NCBI GenBank assembly: GCA_020052415.1
Contig: JAGVPB010000042.1
Coordinates: 1 to 64,000, forward strand
Length of the DNA stretch: 64,000 nt
Reading direction: 5' to 3'
DNA from: Bacteroidales bacterium
GTDB taxonomy: Bacteria; Bacteroidota; Bacteroidia; Bacteroidales; JAADJA01
The position numbers were made by a program, and so were the translations under genes. This document shows, piece after piece, positions 60,601 through 64,000 of this stretch. The notes beneath the pieces were generated by a model, which was not told the origin of the DNA, made no database searches, and saw nothing but the letters and a program-made list of their open reading frames with translations. Position 1 is the stretch's first letter. Every line of letters starts with the position of its first letter.

Positions 60601-60832
60601 AGCACGTGGAGAAATTTCAGCTTATGCTCTGGTTACACGACGACTTGAACCTCTTGTTATTATGGATGGAACCACTAAATGTACAGTTCATCAGGTAGCT
60701 ATTCCCTGGCACTATGGTTATGCGGGTATTGCAACCGGAGATTCAGCAAATATTCTTACTCCTCATGTTGGAGACGCTAATACAAATATACCGGAATATA
60801 AAACATTTCTTTGTAATATAAAAAAAGCATAG
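57686..60832 (+). CDS. Molybdenum/tungsten formate dehydrogenase, catalytic subunit (Cys form)
   Basis: 1048 residues, similar to E. coli FdnG (about 1015). A twin-arginine signal (NRRSFFKRS, Arg5-Arg6) sends it to the periplasm. A 4Fe-4S cluster is bound by Cys48, 51, 55 and 83 (CPYCGVGCG ... LCSKG). The active-site residue that is selenocysteine in FdnG is Cys186, followed by the conserved His187 (ARLCHSSTVASL). A long molybdopterin-guanine-dinucleotide domain follows, with C-terminal VTVSSARGEISAYALVTRR. It oxidises formate to CO2. It is the first gene of an operon with the iron-sulfur subunit, FdhE and a porin. Confidence 0.92.
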   Translation: MEMNRRSFFKRSVFTLGTIISVFGFPYLAWAEKKKFKTTLTKETTTICPYCGVGCGMIVSTRDGKIINIEGDANHPINEGSLCSKGSALFQVVSNERRLDSVLYRAPGSANWEKKDWAWTLEKIAKNIKDTRNRTFVKEKDGQIVNRTDGIAQLGGAAHDTEECYLFSKLARALGIYWIDHQARLCHSSTVASLAATFGRGAMTNHYNDLQNSDVIMVMGSNIVEMHPLASKWIMKAKEKGAKIISSDPRFTRTSSIADIYTQFRSGTDIAYVGGMINYALQHDRIQKNYVVNCTNASFIVNDKYSFNDGLFAGYDPIKRKYNKDFLKYELDIEGNPKRDNSLQDPRCVFQLMKKHYQRYDVKTVCNTTGTPEEKYLEVCDLFTSTYPEDKSATWCYAMGSTQHTVGVQYIRTYAILQLLLGNIGIAGGGINALRGESNVQASTDMALLFHILPGYLASPSPDDVDLKAYIEKYTPKSKDPKSANWWGNYSKYITSLLKAWWGEHAQADTEGGYCYNYIPKKSGLHDHIHLFENIYKGKIEGLLAWGQNPAVGGPNSEKEREALGKLKWLVVAELWETETAQFWKRPNVNPADIQTEVFLLPACASLEKEGSVSNSGRWAQWRYAAIHPGDPDWHGDARSDLWIVDALFKCIKKEYLKNPGVFPDPLLKLNWDYGTGDEIDVNREPNAHYVASEINGYFIENGQRKGQVPGFAKLADNGSTACGNWIYCAGYVNWSDAEGIDKTASNYVKNELGEFSNRYAKRIAEKDEPKAQQLIAEGRAPGMNLNWSWCWPVNRRILYNRASVNQEGNPLNPTRWVIRWNPDLAEGKGAFEGDVPDGPWAPGEKHPFIMNEEGVGRLFSAKLNDGPFPEHYEPLESPISKNPFSGQMINPAIILLHQGDDLNKELNNVGSNNKFPIVATTMRLTEHWQAGAMTRNLPWQAELMPDLFVEISHELASIKDIANGDRVTVSSARGEISAYALVTRRLEPLVIMDGTTKCTVHQVAIPWHYGYAGIATGDSANILTPHVGDANTNIPEYKTFLCNIKKA

Positions 60833-60842
60833 GAGATAGATT

Positions 60843-61502
60843 ATGCAAAATTTTTCAGAATCTATGGGATTTTTAATTGACAATACAAAGTGTATAGGCT
60901 GTAGAGCTTGTCAAACAGCATGTAAACAGTGGAATGAACTCCCGGCAGAAAAAACAAAATTTTTCGGAGGAGAGGGTTATCAAAATCCGAAAGACCTTTC
61001 AGGTTCTACCTATACTCTTATTAAATTTCATGAAGTGATTGAAAATGACAAATTAAAAGATTGGGGTTATTGGAAAAAACAATGCCAGCATTGTTTGGAC
61101 CCATCATGTAAATATGCCTGTCCTACCGGAGCTATCGAAAAAAAAGAATACGGGCCTGTAGTTTGGGATGACACGAAATGTCTTGGCTGCCCTGATTGTA
61201 GGGAGGCATGTCCATTTGATATACCAAGATTTGAGGGTAATCTTAATCCTAAAATCCGTAAATGTACCATGTGTTATGACCGTCTTGAAGAAGGATTGGA
61301 ACCGGCATGTGTAAAAGCATGCCCAACTGGTGCAACTATTTTTGGCAAACGTGAGCAACTTTTAAGTATTGCCGAGCAAAGACTTGCTTCCGAACCGCAA
61401 AAGTATCATCAATATATCTATGGAAAAGATGAAGGCGGTGGTACCACTGTATTATATATTTCCAGTTTCGAATTGGAAAAAATCGGGTACCCAAATAATT
61501 AA
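60843..61502 (+). CDS. Formate dehydrogenase iron-sulfur (beta) subunit, soluble
   Basis: 219 residues, with four ferredoxin-type clusters: CIGCRACQTACKQW, CQHCLDPSCKYACPTGA, CLGCPDCREACPF and CTMCYDRLEEGLEPACVKACP. E. coli FdnH (294) also has a C-terminal membrane helix that contacts cytochrome b; here it is missing, and no cytochrome b subunit gene follows. The partner that takes the electrons is therefore not visible. It starts 10 bases after fdhA, with a Shine-Dalgarno AGGAGA that overlaps the fdhA stop. Confidence 0.9.
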   Translation: MQNFSESMGFLIDNTKCIGCRACQTACKQWNELPAEKTKFFGGEGYQNPKDLSGSTYTLIKFHEVIENDKLKDWGYWKKQCQHCLDPSCKYACPTGAIEKKEYGPVVWDDTKCLGCPDCREACPFDIPRFEGNLNPKIRKCTMCYDRLEEGLEPACVKACPTGATIFGKREQLLSIAEQRLASEPQKYHQYIYGKDEGGGTTVLYISSFELEKIGYPNN

Positions 61503-61589
61503 CCGAGCCTTTATTAGAGTTGTCCCAATTGGTCGGTGGGGATTAGTGACAGAAAAAATTGCTAAATAGATGTAAGAATTAGAACAGTT

Positions 61590-62492
61590 ATGAAAAAAGA
61601 AAAATTCACATTTTTGAATTTTATCAATTTCTACCAGGAGTTGATAGGTTCTTACGCAAAAAATTTTAGTGATAATTCTTTTAATATGAAAATTGTACAA
61701 AAAAATGTTCAATTGATAAAAGAATATAAATATGCACTAACTGACGAAATATGGAATATAGATGAAGAACAAAATCATAAGTTCATTACCGGCTTTATAA
61801 AACTCCTTAAATCTTACGCAAAAGAATACATTAAAGATATTAAATACATTGAAAATATTTTGTTAAATAATATACCTTTTTCAAGACAATTCACTATAGA
61901 TATTTTACAAAATAAACATAAAATAGTTTTTGATTTTGCCAAAGATAATGGTCTTGGCAATGATTTCATATCATTCTTCTCAATCTTTTTAGCATACCCT
62001 TACAGGGAAGCAGCAGCAAGTTTCGTAAAGAGTAAAATTGAGCTTAAAAATCATGTTTCTGGATTTTGTCCGATATGCGGACACTGGCCGGGTATTTCTT
62101 ATTTAACTGAGAAGGAAGGTAAAAAAATAATGGCTTGCATACATTGTGATACATATTGGTTGTTTCCGCGGCTTAAATGTTCTTTTTGTTCGACTACAGA
62201 TAAGAATGCCCTTGGATATTTAAATATTGAGGGTAAGAAAAAAGTATCTGCTTATGTATGTGAAATATGCCGAAAGTATTTAAAAACAGTCAGAATAAAA
62301 GATGAAAGTTATTTATATACAGAGAAATTACACGCTATTGTTGATTACCTGAGTTCAGGAGACATTGATATTGCTGCTATACAAAACAATTATATTCAGG
62401 AACCAATTCTAAGTACAATAAATCATGATAGTAACAACTCTCATATTAAGTTGTACCTTAATAAATTACAAAATAAAATTGTCACTAATTAA
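61590..62492 (+). CDS. fdhE: FdhE-like formate dehydrogenase accessory protein
   Basis: 300 residues (E. coli FdhE 309). The middle and end carry four CxxC pairs typical of the rubredoxin-like zinc/iron domain: CPICGHWPGI, CIHCDTYWLF, CSFCSTTDKN and CEICRKYLK. The N-terminal half is helical and not strongly conserved. FdhE helps mature formate dehydrogenase, likely acting on the catalytic subunit before export. It is 87 bases downstream of the beta subunit in the same direction. Confidence 0.85.
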   Translation: MKKEKFTFLNFINFYQELIGSYAKNFSDNSFNMKIVQKNVQLIKEYKYALTDEIWNIDEEQNHKFITGFIKLLKSYAKEYIKDIKYIENILLNNIPFSRQFTIDILQNKHKIVFDFAKDNGLGNDFISFFSIFLAYPYREAAASFVKSKIELKNHVSGFCPICGHWPGISYLTEKEGKKIMACIHCDTYWLFPRLKCSFCSTTDKNALGYLNIEGKKKVSAYVCEICRKYLKTVRIKDESYLYTEKLHAIVDYLSSGDIDIAAIQNNYIQEPILSTINHDSNNSHIKLYLNKLQNKIVTN

Positions 62493-62517
62493 TATTAATT
62501 TAAAAAAACAGAAAATT

Positions 62518-63675
62518 ATGAAGAAGTTATTATTATTTATGGTTATGGCTTTACCTTTATTTGTGTTGGCTCAAGATAAACCAAAAGAAGAAAAACCAAA
62601 ATGGTTCGATGAAGGAAAAATTTATGGCTTCCTTCAGGGTAATATGATATATGTTACCAATAGCGTTTACTCCTGGGGAAACACCGCAAATAATTATTTA
62701 TCTTCTCCCCAGTTTGCCACTAATGATACCGCGGGGTATCCGGCTCTTGGTTTCACCGCACAGCATTCGCGTTTTGGCTTTGATATTAGCAAAGGTACCA
62801 AGGTTAAGGTCGGCGGCAAGTTAGAAATAGATTTTTATGGCGGTCCGCATGATGCTAATGTAAAACCTCGTATCCGCCTGGGATATGCTTCCCTGGTAGT
62901 GAAAGGGTTTGAGGTCCGTATTGGTCAGCAATGGGATTTATTTTCACCAAATAATCCTACTACAAATAATACTAATGGAAATATGTGGTATGCAGGAAAT
63001 TTGGGCTTTAGGCGTGCGCAAATTCAGTTGATTTACAAAATAACAAATGATAAATTTGCTCCTATGATACAACTCTCTGCCGGAGAAGCAACAAAGGAAG
63101 AAGCAAGTTTAGGATCTGATAATAAATCCGGTATTCCTATGTTTCAGGGAAGACTTTCAGCTAAAATTCAAAAAAAATATGAAATGGGAGTTTACTTTGT
63201 TAATGCTTCTTACAGACCTGATGTTGACACGACCAAATACGATTTTACCTCAAGTGGTTTCGGTATAGACATTACCCTTCCATTCCATAAATACCTTGAA
63301 ATAAAAGGTGAGTTTAACTCAGGAACAAATCTTAATAACGCAAATCTTTTCTCTGCTTCTGGTAGCGGTATTCACAGTTTTGGAAAAGATATTGACCAAA
63401 AAAACCTGGGAATATGGTTTAATTTAACTTCTAAAATATCTGACCATTTCCAAATTGTTCTGGGTTATGGAATAGATCAAAACAAGACAAGTAAAGAAAA
63501 ACTTTCGAAAATGGTTTCAGTTGAATCAAATACTGTAATTTATGGTGATTTGATTTTCCCAATTATCAATGGTTTCTCTTTAGCACTTGAAGGTCAAAGT
63601 ATTGCTACAAAGATCTATGGGGGAGAAACAAACTCAGCTTTTGTTATCAATTTCGCAGGAAAAATTACTTTCTAA
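62518..63675 (+). CDS. Outer-membrane porin in the formate dehydrogenase operon
   Basis: 385 residues from the ATG at 62518, where MKKLLLFMVMALPLFVLA is a signal peptide; a frame starting at 62425 would overlap fdhE and lack one. The mature part has about 16 amphipathic strands (FYGFLQGN-like start, GFTAQHSRFGFDIS, KVGGKLEIDFYGG, RIRLGYASLVVKGFEVRIGQQWD, FRRAQIQLIYKI) and ends FVINFAGKITF with terminal Phe, as in porins of the DcaP/OprP-like class. It starts 26 bases after the fdhE stop, so it belongs to the same operon; uptake of formate or an electron acceptor is a reasonable guess. The terminator follows. Confidence 0.8.
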   Translation: MKKLLLFMVMALPLFVLAQDKPKEEKPKWFDEGKIYGFLQGNMIYVTNSVYSWGNTANNYLSSPQFATNDTAGYPALGFTAQHSRFGFDISKGTKVKVGGKLEIDFYGGPHDANVKPRIRLGYASLVVKGFEVRIGQQWDLFSPNNPTTNNTNGNMWYAGNLGFRRAQIQLIYKITNDKFAPMIQLSAGEATKEEASLGSDNKSGIPMFQGRLSAKIQKKYEMGVYFVNASYRPDVDTTKYDFTSSGFGIDITLPFHKYLEIKGEFNSGTNLNNANLFSASGSGIHSFGKDIDQKNLGIWFNLTSKISDHFQIVLGYGIDQNKTSKEKLSKMVSVESNTVIYGDLIFPIINGFSLALEGQSIATKIYGGETNSAFVINFAGKITF

Positions 63676-63698
63676 ATTAACTTTTATCCATATACATT

Positions 63699-63732
63699 GA
63701 AATTCCTACTCTCCGTAGGAATTTCTTTTTTT
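63699..63732 (+). terminator. Rho-independent terminator of the fdh operon
   Basis: GAAATTCCTAC, loop TCTCC, GTAGGAATTTC (11 perfect pairs) and then seven T. It ends the fdhA-fdhB-fdhE-porin transcript. Confidence 0.92.
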
Positions 63733-63788
63733 GTAAATTGCTAACTTTTATCGATCAACAATAACAATGTCTTTTAAATTTCATACTG

Positions 63789-64000
63789 CATGAAAAGATT
63801 TGATATCAAAGGAATGATGGTTTTTCCAAATCCCGTCCAAAAATCAGAAATTCTCAAAAAGGAAAATATCCTTGTTGTGAAAGAATGTTTTTGTCATAAA
63901 GGACATAACCTTATAAGTCCAAGGGCTGTTTTTAACGGATTGAATGGAATAATGTTAAAGGTAAAGAAAGGAAGACAATCGGGACTCGTCGCCCTTAACC
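63789..64000 (+). CDS. Partial hypothetical protein with a C-x-C-H motif
   Basis: The frame is open from the ATG at 63789 to the right edge (70 codons). It begins MKRFDIKGMMVFPNPV and contains KECFCHKGHNLIS, in which Cys-x-Cys-His-x2-His could bind metal. I do not recognise the family. It lies just after the fdh operon terminator in the same direction; whether it belongs to formate metabolism cannot be told. The 3' part is outside the window. Confidence 0.55.

Overview
The window looks like a chromosomal stretch from an uncultured or little-studied Bacteroidetes (Bacteroidales/Marinilabiliales-like) bacterium. The evidence is: secreted proteins ending in type IX secretion (T9SS) sorting domains, many TAnnTTTG promoter boxes and few Shine-Dalgarno sequences, a tmRNA whose tag reads GDTNYALAA, and family content typical of the phylum (CotH kinase, LVIVD repeats, DUF2027-Smr, TM2/DUF2752/DUF4870, LemA-HtpX). 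An Fnr-like regulator and a formate dehydrogenase operon point to an anaerobic or facultative life.

Layout. 0-2.6 kb is an eroded accessory region: the end of an IS21-like element, a gene it truncated, a YD-repeat lipoprotein, a frameshifted PD-(D/E)XK-type nuclease and a PH-SHOCT protein. 2.9-6.3 kb holds a secreted CotH/lamin-tail protein and a methyltransferase. 6.3-13.3 kb is a DNA-damage-type locus: dnaE-like polymerase and DinB on the minus strand, divergent from a four-helix-bundle (S23) protein and a LexA-like HTH-S24 regulator; a leftover 3' end of a second dnaE allele lies 1.2 kb beyond the dnaE stop. 13.3-22.5 kb carries housekeeping genes (MscS, DUF2027-Smr, parE, nnr) and a TM2-DUF2752-DUF4870-M48 operon. 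22.5-23.8 kb is a repeat-rich region ending in tmRNA. 24-35 kb holds secreted LVIVD and subtilase proteins, a sigma-54-type response regulator bracketed by mirrored palindrome arrays, a LolD-type ATPase and a 13-repeat TPR-like protein. 35-37.8 kb has a PIN toxin with a very small antitoxin gene, PCD, and tRNA-Gly flanked by two decayed copies. 38-43.4 kb has two beta-barrel proteins, an ECF sigma/anti-sigma/DUF4097 operon and HtpX-LemA. 43.6-50.5 kb is one 2301-residue hybrid sensor kinase. 50.8-56.4 kb has a methyltransferase, uvrB, a HutD gene broken by an amber codon, a lipoprotein and an HMG-CoA-lyase-like enzyme. 56.5-63.7 kb is an Fnr-like regulator, two Fnr-type palindromes, and a formate dehydrogenase-FdhE-porin operon ending in a clear terminator. 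A partial gene runs off the right edge.

The least expected signal is non-coding. (1) A 17-bp palindrome, TCYCGCC-NNN-GGCGRGA, with compensating stem changes, sits in two decayed tRNA-Gly copies, exactly in place of tRNA arms, and inside a heptamer array with an apparent 2-bp duplication. (2) Two ~180-bp elements, each with four palindromes spaced ~50 bp, lie in mirror orientation around one regulator gene. (3) Heptamer tracts built on GAAC/GTTC abut many gene ends and in places supply the start or stop codon (uvrB, nnr). All family assignments come from reading the sequence and recalling motifs; no database search was run.
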